A stretch of 64,000 nt of DNA, from the NCBI GenBank assembly GCA_021298555.1, contig JAJTGE010000002.1, forward strand, positions 1-64,000, given 5' to 3'. Shown here one piece after another: positions 52,137 through 61,023 of this stretch. A program made the position numbers and the translations under genes. The notes below the pieces were generated by a model. The model was given only the letters and a program-made list of their open reading frames with translations. It made no database searches and was not told the origin of the DNA. Source of the stretch: Oxalobacteraceae bacterium (GTDB taxonomy: Bacteria; Pseudomonadota; Gammaproteobacteria; Burkholderiales; Burkholderiaceae_D). Position 1 is the first letter of the stretch; each line of letters opens with the position of its first letter.

Positions 52137-53624
52137 ATGAATGCTCCGGCTGAAATTGCTTTTTCTTTGTCTCGTCAACGCGAAGTGGTGACCGCTTTAC
52201 GCGCGGTACTGCCTGAGACCTCCGTACTCTTTAATGAAGAAGATACGCGACCTTATGAATGCGATGGCCTCTCTGCCTACCGTCAATTACCCATGGTGGT
52301 GGTGTTGCCTGAAAATGAATCCCAAGTCATTGCAGTGCTCAAGGTATGCCACCGATTGCATGTCCAAATCGTCCCGCGTGGAGCGGGTACTGGTTTGTCG
52401 GGTGGTGCGATGCCGATTGCCGATGGTGTAGTTCTGTCTACGGCTCGACTCAATCGCATCGTTAAAGTCGATGCCTATGCGCGCACGGCAGTGGTTCAAC
52501 CGGGAGTGCGTAACCTGGCGATCTCTGAAGCAGCCAGCTCTCATGGTTTGTATTACGCGCCTGATCCTTCATCTCAAATCGCATGTTCTATCGGCGGCAA
52601 TGTTGCTGAAAATTCCGGCGGCGTGCATTGCTTGAAATATGGACTAACTGTGCACAATGTAATGCGAGTTCGCATGATCACCATAGAAGGTGATGTGGTC
52701 GAGCTAGGCAGTGCAGGCCTTGACGCTCCCGGCTTTGATTTGCTTGCCGTGTTTGTTGGTTCTGAAGGTATGCTGGGTGTGGTTACTGAAGTGACAGTGA
52801 AATTAATACCCAAACCAAAAGTAGCGCGCGTGATCATGGCCTCATTTGATGATGTGGTCAAAGGCGGCAATGCGGTGGCTAATGTCATCGCAGCAGGGAT
52901 TATTCCTGCTGGCTTAGAGATGATGGATAAAACTAGTTCGCGCATGGTTGAGCCATTTGTTAAAGCGGGCTATGACATCGATGCTGAAGCAATACTTTTG
53001 TGCGAGTCTGATGGCACACCAGAAGAAGTCGAAGAAGAAATCGCTCGCATGACTGAGGTGTTGAAATCATCCGGTGCAACCGCAATTGCTGTCTCGCGTG
53101 ATGAATCCGAACGTATGCGATTTTGGTCTGGTCGTAAAAATGCTTTTCCTGCTGCAGGGCGTATCTCGCCTGATTACTACTGTATGGATGGCACCATACC
53201 GCGCAAGCATCTAGCCAAAGTATTGCTAGGTATCGCCGATATGGAAAAAGTCTATGGCTTGCGTTGCGCGAATGTGTTTCATGCGGGTGATGGCAATCTT
53301 CATCCATTGATTCTGTTTGATGCCAATACGCCGGGCGAATTTGATCGCGCTGAACAATTCGGTGCAGCGATTCTAGAGTTGTGCGTAGAAGTAGGTGGCA
53401 CGATTACCGGTGAGCATGGTGTCGGCATAGAAAAAATTAATTCTATGTGCGTACAATTTTCGCCCGAAGAACGTGAAGCTTTTTTTGGCGTAAAGCGTGC
53501 ATTTGATACGGCGTTTTTATTGAACCCTGACAAAGCTATTCCTACACTGCACCGTTGTGCGGAATACGGCAAGATGCATGTACGTTCTGGTCAACTCAAG
53601 TTTGCTGACTTGCCGCGTTTCTGA
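52137..53624 (+). CDS. glcD: Glycolate oxidase subunit GlcD
   Basis: 495 residues from ATG 52137 with CAGGA upstream. FAD domain (RGAGTGLSGGAMPI, CSIGGNVAENSGGVHCLKYG) and the C-terminal FHAGDGNLHP and TGEHGVGIEK motifs. Catalytic flavoprotein of the membrane-associated GlcDEF complex that oxidises glycolate to glyoxylate. Followed 19 bases later by glcE. Confidence 0.95.
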   Translation: MNAPAEIAFSLSRQREVVTALRAVLPETSVLFNEEDTRPYECDGLSAYRQLPMVVVLPENESQVIAVLKVCHRLHVQIVPRGAGTGLSGGAMPIADGVVLSTARLNRIVKVDAYARTAVVQPGVRNLAISEAASSHGLYYAPDPSSQIACSIGGNVAENSGGVHCLKYGLTVHNVMRVRMITIEGDVVELGSAGLDAPGFDLLAVFVGSEGMLGVVTEVTVKLIPKPKVARVIMASFDDVVKGGNAVANVIAAGIIPAGLEMMDKTSSRMVEPFVKAGYDIDAEAILLCESDGTPEEVEEEIARMTEVLKSSGATAIAVSRDESERMRFWSGRKNAFPAAGRISPDYYCMDGTIPRKHLAKVLLGIADMEKVYGLRCANVFHAGDGNLHPLILFDANTPGEFDRAEQFGAAILELCVEVGGTITGEHGVGIEKINSMCVQFSPEEREAFFGVKRAFDTAFLLNPDKAIPTLHRCAEYGKMHVRSGQLKFADLPRF

Positions 53625-53643
53625 TTTTCTAATAAAAATAATA

Positions 53644-54705
53644 ATGGATCAGACACTACAGGCATTTAAAGAGCAGATTATTGCTGCTAGCGCTGCTAAA
53701 ACTCCTTTACGTATACGCGGCAATGGCACCAAGGATTGGTACGGCCAATCCCCAGTAGGCGAATTGCTCGATACCACCGCCTACAGTGGCATAGTGTCGT
53801 ATGACCCAACTGAATTAGTCATTACAGCGCGCGCTGGTACAACACTGCGAGAAATTGGCAAAGCACTCGCTGCACAAAAACAAATGCTGGCATTTGAACC
53901 CATGCGCTTCGATGGCCTAGCAACTCTGGGTGGCATAGTCGCTGCCGGTTTATCAGGGCCGCGTAGGCAAGCAGTAGGTTCAGTCCGAGACTTCGTGCTG
54001 GGCGTTGTCCTGATGGATGGTCGTGGTGATGTGTTGAATTTTGGCGGCCAAGTCATGAAAAATGTTGCAGGCTACGATGTCTCGCGTTTATTGACAGGCT
54101 CACTAGGCACGCTCGGTTTGTTGTTAGAAGTTTCTATCAAAGTACTGCCACGCCCCACTGCGCAGCACACGCTGCAATTTGCATTATCTGAAACAGAGGC
54201 ACTGAAACAATTGAATATCTGGGGCGGGCAGCCTTTACCGATTTCAGGCTCTTGTTGGCATCAAGGTCGATTGACAGTACGTTTGTCAGGTGCGCGTGCA
54301 GCTGTTGATGCCGCAATTGCCAGCATGGGCGGTGAGGCTGTCAATGAATCCGAATCGTTTTGGGATGCAGTGCGCGAACAAACGCATGAATTTTTTAATG
54401 ATGCGCCCAAGGCATTGTGGCGATTGTCGTTGCCTACCGTGGCACCAGCAATAATGCTGCCAGGCGAACAGTTAATTGAATGGGGTGGCGCGCAGCGTTG
54501 GTTAAAGACGGATGCCGATGCTGCAACCATACGCGCAGCCACTGAAAAAGCCGGTGGACATGCCACCTTATTTAAAGGTGGTGATAAATCAGTAGGTGTG
54601 TTTCATCCATTACAGCCTGCAGTAGCCCGCATACATCGCAACCTTAAAAACACATTTGATCCTGCCGGTATATTTAACCCAGGTCGAATGTACTCAGATT
54701 TCTGA
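53644..54705 (+). CDS. glcE: Glycolate oxidase subunit GlcE
   Basis: 353 residues from ATG 53644; the frame extends upstream into glcD, but homologs start near MDQTLQAFKEQI. FAD-binding subunit with LRIRGNGTKDWYG, DPTELVITARAGTTL, GGIVAAGLSGPRR and NVAGYDVSRLLTGSLG. It lacks the C-terminal metal site of GlcD. Weak ribosome site. glcF starts 9 bases after its stop. Confidence 0.94.
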   Translation: MDQTLQAFKEQIIAASAAKTPLRIRGNGTKDWYGQSPVGELLDTTAYSGIVSYDPTELVITARAGTTLREIGKALAAQKQMLAFEPMRFDGLATLGGIVAAGLSGPRRQAVGSVRDFVLGVVLMDGRGDVLNFGGQVMKNVAGYDVSRLLTGSLGTLGLLLEVSIKVLPRPTAQHTLQFALSETEALKQLNIWGGQPLPISGSCWHQGRLTVRLSGARAAVDAAIASMGGEAVNESESFWDAVREQTHEFFNDAPKALWRLSLPTVAPAIMLPGEQLIEWGGAQRWLKTDADAATIRAATEKAGGHATLFKGGDKSVGVFHPLQPAVARIHRNLKNTFDPAGIFNPGRMYSDF

Positions 54706-54714
54706 GCATAAAAA

Positions 54715-55932
54715 ATGCAAACCAATCTCGCTGATTTCATTAAAAATTCGTCCCAAGGGCAAGAGGCTGATGCTATTTTGCGTAGCTGTGTGCACTGCGG
54801 CTTTTGTACTGCAACGTGCCCTACATATCAATTACTAGGCGATGAGCTGGATGGCCCGCGTGGCCGTATCTATTTAATCAAACAAATTTTAGAAGGCAAG
54901 CCGGCCACTGCAAAGACCCAGCTTCATCTGGACCGCTGTCTGACGTGCCGTAATTGCGAAAGCACCTGCCCATCCGGCGTGCAATACGGTCGATTAATTG
55001 ATATCGGGCGCGACATCGTCGAAAAACAAGTAGACCGTCCATTTGCGACGCAATTGGTTCGTACCGTCTTAAAAGAAACGTTGCCGCGCAAATGGCTCTT
55101 TACCCCAGCAATGAAAGCAGGTCAGTTTTTTCGGCCGATATTGCCCAAAGTATTAAAAAATAAAATACCTGTTGCTCACCATGCAGGCAGCTGGCCTACT
55201 CGCACGCATACACGCACGATGCTGTTGTTAGATGGGTGTGTACAGCCTGCTATGTCACCCAACATTAATGCGGCAACTGCTCGAGTATTAGATAAACTGG
55301 GTGTGCAATTAGTGGTGGCACCTAAAGCCGGTTGTTGTGGTGCGATTCGCCATCACTTAAATGATCAGGCGGGTGGTCTGGATGATATGCGCCGAAATAT
55401 TGATGCCTGGTGGCCGTATGTACAAGCCGGTGCAGAAGCCATAGTCATGACAGCATCAGGGTGTGGTGTGACTGTCAAAGAGTATGGCCATTTGCTGGCC
55501 AATGATCCGCACTATGCACCGCGCGCGCAGCGCATTTCAGAATTGACTAAAGATATTTCTGAAATTCTGCCAGCATTTCAGCAAGAGCTTGCTAGCAAAG
55601 TACAGATTAAAAAACGTGTGGCATATCACCCTCCGTGTACCCTGCAACATGGTCAGCAAATTCGTGGCAAGGTTGAAGGAGTATTGCGTGCTGTCGGTGT
55701 AGATGTCACGTTGTGCACCGACAGTCATTTGTGTTGTGGGTCGGCCGGTACGTATTCTGTATTGCAGCCTAAGCTGTCGTATCAGCTGCGCGACAACAAA
55801 CTTAAAAATCTTCAGGCCACTGAATCAGAAATGATCGTATCGGCCAACATCGGTTGCCTGACGCATTTGCAATCAGGCACCGAGTCACCGGTTAGGCATT
55901 GGATAGAGTTAATCGATGCAGCGATGAGCTGA
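54715..55932 (+). CDS. glcF: Glycolate oxidase iron-sulfur subunit GlcF
   Basis: 405 residues. Two 4Fe-4S motifs: Cys25/28/31/35 (CVHCGFCTATCP) and Cys75/78/81/85 (CLTCRNCESTCP), then two CCG domains (AGCCGAIRHH and HLCCGSAGTYS). Carries electrons from the flavin subunits to quinone. Ends the glcDEF operon. Convergent with the effector gene; no clear terminator in the 49-base gap. Confidence 0.95.
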   Translation: MQTNLADFIKNSSQGQEADAILRSCVHCGFCTATCPTYQLLGDELDGPRGRIYLIKQILEGKPATAKTQLHLDRCLTCRNCESTCPSGVQYGRLIDIGRDIVEKQVDRPFATQLVRTVLKETLPRKWLFTPAMKAGQFFRPILPKVLKNKIPVAHHAGSWPTRTHTRTMLLLDGCVQPAMSPNINAATARVLDKLGVQLVVAPKAGCCGAIRHHLNDQAGGLDDMRRNIDAWWPYVQAGAEAIVMTASGCGVTVKEYGHLLANDPHYAPRAQRISELTKDISEILPAFQQELASKVQIKKRVAYHPPCTLQHGQQIRGKVEGVLRAVGVDVTLCTDSHLCCGSAGTYSVLQPKLSYQLRDNKLKNLQATESEMIVSANIGCLTHLQSGTESPVRHWIELIDAAMS

Positions 55933-55981
55933 TGTTAAATCAAGGTAGTCAGCTATCGCTGCATTTGAACGCATCGGAGTA

Positions 55982-57949
55982 TTAGACGATGCTATCTTCA
56001 TCTGAATCATGTTGAGATGTGAGGTCGCCTACTCCTATACCTTCATCATCCGAGCTCGTTTCTTGTTCTTGTTGTAAATTTCTTCTGCCAAATCCTTCAC
56101 CCCTGCCAGTAATTTTTTTGTCGTCATTGTAAATAGGTGTCCCATCGGGATGGGTGTTTCCGTTGGATAGATAAGGTTCATTTTCCGCTTCATCTGACTG
56201 CTCATCTTCAACCGCACCTTCCATATTCACGACTGTATCGTTCTCTGCTTTTGGGGAATCATCATGTTCATTCGATCGCCTTCCAGAAGACTTAAAAGCA
56301 CGCACGATACCTTTCCCTGCCCCATAGATAGTCTGCGGAATAATGCGCAGATCGTCGCGGAAGGCAAACCCGCCAATAAAGATCAGAGTCAGCGGTACCA
56401 GTATCTGTCCCAGCAGTTTTTCTTGATCACTGTTATTGGGATTTTGGGGGACAAAGCGTTGAATGATGTAAGAGTAAACTAATAGGCTAAGTATTTTCCC
56501 GGTAATCGACATAACCATATCGATACGTTTACCACCAAATTCTGGCGTTACCATGGTGGAGTCACGTTTTTTTTGTGTGGCTAGATCAACTTCAGCGATA
56601 TAAGTTGTCCATGTACTTGATTTTTTTTTGGCATATTTCAATTCTTTTACGATACTTTTATCAAGGTCCCAAGCTGCTTCTAATTTTTTTTCATAGTCAT
56701 CTTGAAATTTAAATTTGTTTGGATTTAGTGTGTCTATATAGTCTTTTACATCTTCTTTGAGGCTCTCTAGGTAAGCTACCTTTTTAGTATAGTAATCAGT
56801 ACTGAAGTTAGGTTTTTCCGTTACGTTGGGTAAGGCTGATGCAACAAGTTGTCCAGAAAGGGCAGTAGCTGCGCCGGCAAGCGCGCCCACCAAAAGATTA
56901 ATGCCCATTTTGAGTGTGGTTGGATCAATATTGCTCGGTAGCTGTTCAAGGTTTGTACAGTTCGATTGGGGTGTATGCGTCTGGCACCATGTCGTAGCAT
57001 TGCCAGAAAAATAGCCGCCATGCTGATCAAGTATCTGCCAGTCTCGGAGTCCATACAACAGGCAAAACCAGGCAAACGGTAATCCGCGCACCAGGAAATT
57101 TTTGCCGCAAGCTTTTGCGGCGCCAGTAAAACCCATATGCTTTAAAGCCTCACTAGCAGTTACTTTTTCTGTCTTGTTATTAACTTTAATCTCAAATTTT
57201 TTACTAATGTCTTTGTTAGCGCAGGCTACGAACAGATCACCGAGGGCATGCCCCAACTGCCGCTGTATCGCTAGGTATTGCTGAGTTTCGGGGATAACTA
57301 ACGTCGATGAGCGTGTGATTTGCATTACTTTTTCGCCCAGGAGTTCATGCATAACTGCCGAGACAACTGGAAAGGCCCAAGGATTGCCTGTGGCTATCGT
57401 GGCTACGCCCCCAACACCAAACGATAAAAACTGTAATATTCCACCTGACACAAAATCCATCGCATATTTACGAATGCGTGCTTCTTTTATCGCATCGGTT
57501 TCTTTTTCTTCCTGACGTTTGAAATCAGCTTTTTTTGTATGGGTTGAAGGTTGAATTATGTGTTTTTCAATTTTCTCCCTTGCTACTATCGGCATCAAGT
57601 CGTCCAGATCATCATCGCTGGATTCTGGATCGGAGACGATAGAGCTTTCGTCATCAGAGGAGGTGCTTTGATAGTCAGGTGGTAGATTTTTTTTGTTATT
57701 TGATGATTTTTCTTCTTCGTTTTTTTCTGATTTTCTTGATAACTTTTCAGATTTCTTTTCGTCTTTAATCTCGAACTTAATTTCTCGCCTGAAGCTAGGT
57801 GAATTGGCATGTGCATTTATAAGTCCCTCGCGGCGGTTTGTTTTTGTTCTTTGAGCCGAAGAAATTATTTTTCTCGGTGTTGATCGGGCTACGGATGGAG
57901 CATATGGATCTACGGTTGTTGATATTGTTGATGAGAGAGGTGTAGTCAT
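55982..57949 (-). CDS. Candidate membrane-active type III effector (pair 2)
   Basis: 655 residues, no signal peptide, unrecognised family. Order: Ser/Thr/Pro-rich N terminus (MTTPLSSTISTTVDPYAP), a Lys/Glu-rich charged stretch to about 90, an acidic SSDDESS region about 95-120, hydrophobic segments near 168-190 (GGILQFLSFGVGGVATIATG), 290-305, 350-375 (INLLVGALAGAATALSGQL), 485-505 and 520-540, then a second acidic tail TSSDDEG...DSDEDSIV. The ATG has GAGG 6 bases upstream, inside the end of the chaperone gene 9 bases away. A soluble-ended protein with several mid-protein spans behind a CesT-like chaperone fits effectors that enter host membranes. Confidence 0.65.
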   Translation of the reverse strand: MTTPLSSTISTTVDPYAPSVARSTPRKIISSAQRTKTNRREGLINAHANSPSFRREIKFEIKDEKKSEKLSRKSEKNEEEKSSNNKKNLPPDYQSTSSDDESSIVSDPESSDDDLDDLMPIVAREKIEKHIIQPSTHTKKADFKRQEEKETDAIKEARIRKYAMDFVSGGILQFLSFGVGGVATIATGNPWAFPVVSAVMHELLGEKVMQITRSSTLVIPETQQYLAIQRQLGHALGDLFVACANKDISKKFEIKVNNKTEKVTASEALKHMGFTGAAKACGKNFLVRGLPFAWFCLLYGLRDWQILDQHGGYFSGNATTWCQTHTPQSNCTNLEQLPSNIDPTTLKMGINLLVGALAGAATALSGQLVASALPNVTEKPNFSTDYYTKKVAYLESLKEDVKDYIDTLNPNKFKFQDDYEKKLEAAWDLDKSIVKELKYAKKKSSTWTTYIAEVDLATQKKRDSTMVTPEFGGKRIDMVMSITGKILSLLVYSYIIQRFVPQNPNNSDQEKLLGQILVPLTLIFIGGFAFRDDLRIIPQTIYGAGKGIVRAFKSSGRRSNEHDDSPKAENDTVVNMEGAVEDEQSDEAENEPYLSNGNTHPDGTPIYNDDKKITGRGEGFGRRNLQQEQETSSDDEGIGVGDLTSQHDSDEDSIV

Positions 57950-57958
57950 GATGTCGCC

Positions 57959-58441
57959 TCATGCAAGTTCGTTGAGTGGGGTGTGTTTAGGCTGACCAAA
58001 AAGCTGATTTACAATCTCGGCAATAGGAGCTGCAGCTACGCCGTTGAATACATTGTTTTGCAGACTGATGGCACGCGCCGAATAGCTGCGTAAGTCATTC
58101 GCTATAACCTCCGCATCAACCTGGTCGAGATTGACGACATGAATAACAAACAGCACATGCCCGCTAGTAGGATCTAGCGCATACACGCCATTTGTTTTCA
58201 CTCCACTGAGTAAATTAAGTGTGAGTAGATTGTCGTAGATATCAAGTCGAAGAGAATCATCGATGGGTCCAAGATCGACATAACAAAAAATTCGATCAGG
58301 ATTTGAATGCTCATCAAAAATAAATGCGATAGGTATATCGTCAATTTCTACGTAGTTAGATAATCCCAGCTCATCTAAATCGTCCAGATTTAGTTCTATT
58401 GAAATATCGCGACAAAGTTCTAGAAATTGTGAATGGTTCAT
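57959..58441 (-). CDS. CesT-like type III secretion chaperone (pair 2)
   Basis: 160 residues, acidic. Pattern as in class I chaperones: helix HSQFLELCRDISIELNLDDL, strands with IPIAFIFDEHSNPDRIFCYVDLG, helix RLDIYDNLLTLNLLSG, ALDPTSGHVLFVIHV (the family's L-D-x-x-[ST]-G-x-V strand), and a C-terminal helix. It is more diverged from the chaperone at 27754 than a recent duplicate would be, so the two pairs are independent. ATG 58441 has AGGAG 9 bases upstream and overlaps the stop of the small leader ORF as ATGA. The effector follows 9 bases later. Confidence 0.75.
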   Translation of the reverse strand: MNHSQFLELCRDISIELNLDDLDELGLSNYVEIDDIPIAFIFDEHSNPDRIFCYVDLGPIDDSLRLDIYDNLLTLNLLSGVKTNGVYALDPTSGHVLFVIHVVNLDQVDAEVIANDLRSYSARAISLQNNVFNGVAAAPIAEIVNQLFGQPKHTPLNELA

Positions 58442-58551
58442 GATGTGACACTCCTGTCATGAAACCGAAAATGAGCTGGAGTGTGAGAGTTCTTTTTTTT
58501 AGGAAAAAAATTTCTCTTTGGGCTTGTGCGCCCGAGCATCGTCTGAACCAT
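58438..58551 (-). CDS. 37-codon leader-like small ORF before chaperone 2
   Basis: Starts at ATG 58551 with GGGAG exactly 8 bases upstream and runs 37 codons to TGA 58440-58438, which overlaps the chaperone ATG as ATGA. The peptide is basic (SPKRNFF, PKKKNSH, HFRFHDR) and has no membrane segment. Homopolymer runs (eight T at 58493-58500 and seven A at 58504-58510 on the plus strand) lie in its middle, so slippage could change the frame. The spacing, the ribosome site and the overlap argue for real translation, perhaps as a coupling or leader peptide. No family is known to me. Confidence 0.5.
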   Translation of the reverse strand: MVQTMLGRTSPKRNFFPKKKNSHTPAHFRFHDRSVTS

Positions 58552-58574
58552 GGTTATGTCTCCCGTTGTAATTT

Positions 58575-58599
58575 ATGATTCGGCGCTTTGCTGAATCAT
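58575..58599. repeat. Imperfect palindrome upstream of pair 2
   Basis: ATGATTCGGC (58575-58584) pairs with GCTGAATCAT (58590-58599) over 10 positions with one G-T wobble and a 5-base loop. It lies just upstream of the leader ORF's ribosome site on the minus strand, where an operator or leader hairpin could act. Confidence 0.6.
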
Positions 58600-58700
58600 T
58601 GTGAGAGTTGTGTAACTGATGGGGGCTTATAGTTCACCGCCATTGCAAAATAGTTATGCAGAAACCTTGCAACTGTGCGATGACTAATTAATGCAGGGAA

Positions 58701-58740
58701 AAAGCAGATACAGGTAATCTAAAAATAGACTACCTGCTTT
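58701..58740 (-). terminator. Bulged hairpin downstream of the peroxidase gene
   Basis: On the minus strand AAAGCA and GGTAGTCTA pair with TAGATTACC and TGCTTT (one wobble, a 6-base bulge), ending in TTTTT. It is about 140 bases past the peroxidase stop and probably separates that gene from the effector islet. Apart from this, the palindrome and the leader ORF, the region 58442-58880 shows nothing I can name. Confidence 0.5.
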
Positions 58741-58880
58741 GTGGAATGTATCCAGGGGGCGACAGTTTTTTAGTAAGTCTTATGGCGAGTGTGTACTGCA
58801 GCGCGATACGAGGACTAATGTAGCCAGGGTTAGCCGTGATCACCGACTCCAGTAACGTCGCCCTTTTATTGGTTACTTAC

Positions 58881-59366
58881 CTAAGTTGCCAGGAGTTTGT
58901 TGATTTCAGATTCCAGCTGTGCCGGAGTGGTGGTGGGGGCATAGCGGTCGTGTACTTTGCCTTCACGGCTCACCAAAAATTTCGTGAAATTCCATTTAAT
59001 ACCCTCGGTACCCAATACACCGGGAGCCTCGGCTTTAAGCCAGGCAAACAAAGGATGAGCACTGGCACCGTTGACCTCGACTTTGTCGAACATAGGGAAA
59101 GTAACCCCATAATTTTTTTCACAGAAAGTGGCAATATCTGCCGCGCTGCCCGGTTCCTGCCCACCAAACTGATTACAAGGAAAACCCATGACCACCAGAC
59201 CTTGATCTTTGTATTTCCGATATAACTCCTCCAAACCTGCGTAGTGGGGCGTGAAGCCGCATTGGCTGGCGGTATTCACAATTAATAGTACCTGGCCTTT
59301 GTAGGCGGATAAATCCGTTGATTCGCCAGCAAGGGTACGTACTGGGACAGCATATAAGTCACTCAT
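58881..59366 (-). CDS. Glutathione peroxidase family protein
   Basis: 161 residues from ATG 59366 with GGAGA 6 bases upstream. The catalytic triad is visible: Cys36 in [12 protein letters not shown] (a cysteine, not selenocysteine), Gln70 in [11 protein letters not shown], and Trp125 in KWNFTKFLV. Bacterial members usually take electrons from thioredoxin and reduce lipid or hydrogen peroxide. No signal peptide. Confidence 0.93.
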   Translation of the reverse strand: MSDLYAVPVRTLAGESTDLSAYKGQVLLIVNTASQCGFTPHYAGLEELYRKYKDQGLVVMGFPCNQFGGQEPGSAADIATFCEKNYGVTFPMFDKVEVNGASAHPLFAWLKAEAPGVLGTEGIKWNFTKFLVSREGKVHDRYAPTTTPAQLESEINKLLAT

Positions 59367-59454
59367 GTGGATCTCCATAACCAAACAGAGCGCTGATACT
59401 AGCAGGGCTGGGCCTCACCTGCTGGCGCGCCCGCTTGAGCGATAATGACAGTCT

Positions 59455-60156
59455 ATGTCTATCTCTACTCAACTTCACTCTGTGCGCCATGCCATTGCCG
59501 AGTCATGCCATGCCGCTGGGCGCGATCCGGCATCGGTTGTGCTGCTAGCCGTTTCCAAAACATTCGGTGCCGACGCGGTAATTGAAGCAGCGGATGCTGG
59601 CCAAGTCGCCTTCGGCGAAAATTACCTGCAAGAGGCGGTCAATAAACTAGCCGAAGTGCATAAACTGAGGCCTGATCTTTCGTTGGAATGGCATTTTATT
59701 GGGCCTATACAAAGTAACAAAACTCGCCCGATTGCTGAAAATTTTTCCTGGGTACACGCGGTTGATCGCGAAAAAATCGCGCAGCGTTTATCCGAACAAC
59801 GGCCTGAGCATTTACCGCCATTAAATATTTGCCTGCAGGTGAATGTAAGCGGTGAAGACAGCAAGAGCGGTGTCTCACCCGAAGAACTACCGGCGCTAGC
59901 CCAAGCGGTTGCAAGATTACCCAATATTCATTTGCGCGGTTTGATGGCTATACCTGAACCCGAAACCGACCCCGCCAGACAGCGAGCACCGTTTGCCTTG
60001 CTGCGCGAATTACAAAAAAATTTAGCCGAGATGGGTATACCTACCGATACCTTATCTATGGGTATGTCAGGTGATATGCCGGCGGCGATAGCCGAGGGTG
60101 CAACCATGGTGCGTATTGGCACGGCTGTTTTTGGAAAACGAGACTATGCAAACTAA
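59455..60156 (+). CDS. YggS-type pyridoxal phosphate homeostasis protein
   Basis: 233 residues. Alanine-racemase-like barrel with the PLP lysine Lys35 in LLAVSKTF, FGENYLQEAVNKL, WHFIGPIQSNKTR and the phosphate loop LSMGMSGDMPAAI. Buffers free PLP and affects amino-acid metabolism. Overlaps proC by 11 bases, the usual pairing. Confidence 0.94.
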   Translation: MSISTQLHSVRHAIAESCHAAGRDPASVVLLAVSKTFGADAVIEAADAGQVAFGENYLQEAVNKLAEVHKLRPDLSLEWHFIGPIQSNKTRPIAENFSWVHAVDREKIAQRLSEQRPEHLPPLNICLQVNVSGEDSKSGVSPEELPALAQAVARLPNIHLRGLMAIPEPETDPARQRAPFALLRELQKNLAEMGIPTDTLSMGMSGDMPAAIAEGATMVRIGTAVFGKRDYAN

Positions 60157-60970
60157 CTTAAAAATCGCCTTTATAGGTGGTGGCAACATGGCGCAAGCCT
60201 TGATTAGCGGGTTGGCGGATAAATTGATTCCCGCAAAGCAGATTCATGTAGTGGATGTACATGCAGAGACATTGCGCACAGTAGAAAAAAAATGGGGCGT
60301 AACTACCGCGGCGGCAGTGGGCGCTGAGGTGAGTGCGGCGGAAGTGATTGTCTTGGCAGTCAAGCCGCAACAGATGCATGAGGTCGCTGCTGGCATTGGG
60401 CCATCCATAAAAAATCAATTAATACTTTCTATCGCCGCTGGTATTCGTACGGATGATTTATCACGCTGGTTGGGTGGGCATCAGGCGATCGTTCGTACCA
60501 TGCCTAACACGCCAGCCCTGATCGGTCAGGGCATTACTGGCATGGTGGCGTTAGCAGGTGTATCGAAACAACAGCGTGCAGTTGCTGACACTATTTTGCA
60601 AGCGGTCGGTCAGACGGTTTGGTTGGACGCTGAAACTCAGATTGATGCGGTGACAGCTGTTTCAGGTAGTGGGCCTGCGTATGTTTTTTATTTTCTGGAA
60701 GCGATGCAGCAGGCAGCGGTTGAATTAGGCCTGAGTGCTGAGCAAGGACGTAACTTGGCGCAGGCAACGTTTCTTGGTGCAGCAGCCTTGGCAAGCGCAT
60801 CGGATGAATCTCTTTCAACGCTGCGAGAACGCGTAACTTCCAAAGGTGGCACGACCTACGCTGCATTAACGTCGATGAATGACGATGCCGTGCAAGCTGC
60901 CATTATTAAAGCGTTAAAAGCAGCTGCACAGCGTGGTGCAGAATTGGGTAAGGAGTTTGGCCAGAGCTAA
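60146..60970 (+). CDS. proC: Pyrroline-5-carboxylate reductase
   Basis: 274 residues from ATG 60146. NAD(P)H loop IAFIGGGNMAQALISGL, then VLAVKPQQM, RTMPNTPALIGQGITGM and the C-terminal AVSGSGPAYVF and LRERVTSKGGTTYAAL signatures. Last step of proline synthesis. The longer frame from 60098 lies inside yggS and lacks support. Confidence 0.96.
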   Translation: MQTNLKIAFIGGGNMAQALISGLADKLIPAKQIHVVDVHAETLRTVEKKWGVTTAAAVGAEVSAAEVIVLAVKPQQMHEVAAGIGPSIKNQLILSIAAGIRTDDLSRWLGGHQAIVRTMPNTPALIGQGITGMVALAGVSKQQRAVADTILQAVGQTVWLDAETQIDAVTAVSGSGPAYVFYFLEAMQQAAVELGLSAEQGRNLAQATFLGAAALASASDESLSTLRERVTSKGGTTYAALTSMNDDAVQAAIIKALKAAAQRGAELGKEFGQS

Positions 60971-61009
60971 GTTGCTGAGTTGAGTTGCTGAGCTGAGTCG
61001 CTGAGTTTA
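60971..61009. repeat. Three tandem 13-bp repeats after proC
   Basis: Units GTTGCTGAGTTGA, GTTGCTGAGCTGA and GTCGCTGAGTTTA directly follow the proC stop in the 53-base gap to the convergent pilT. Probably slippage-derived; no function apparent. Confidence 0.85.
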
Positions 61010-61023
61010 GTTTTAGCTCTGTC

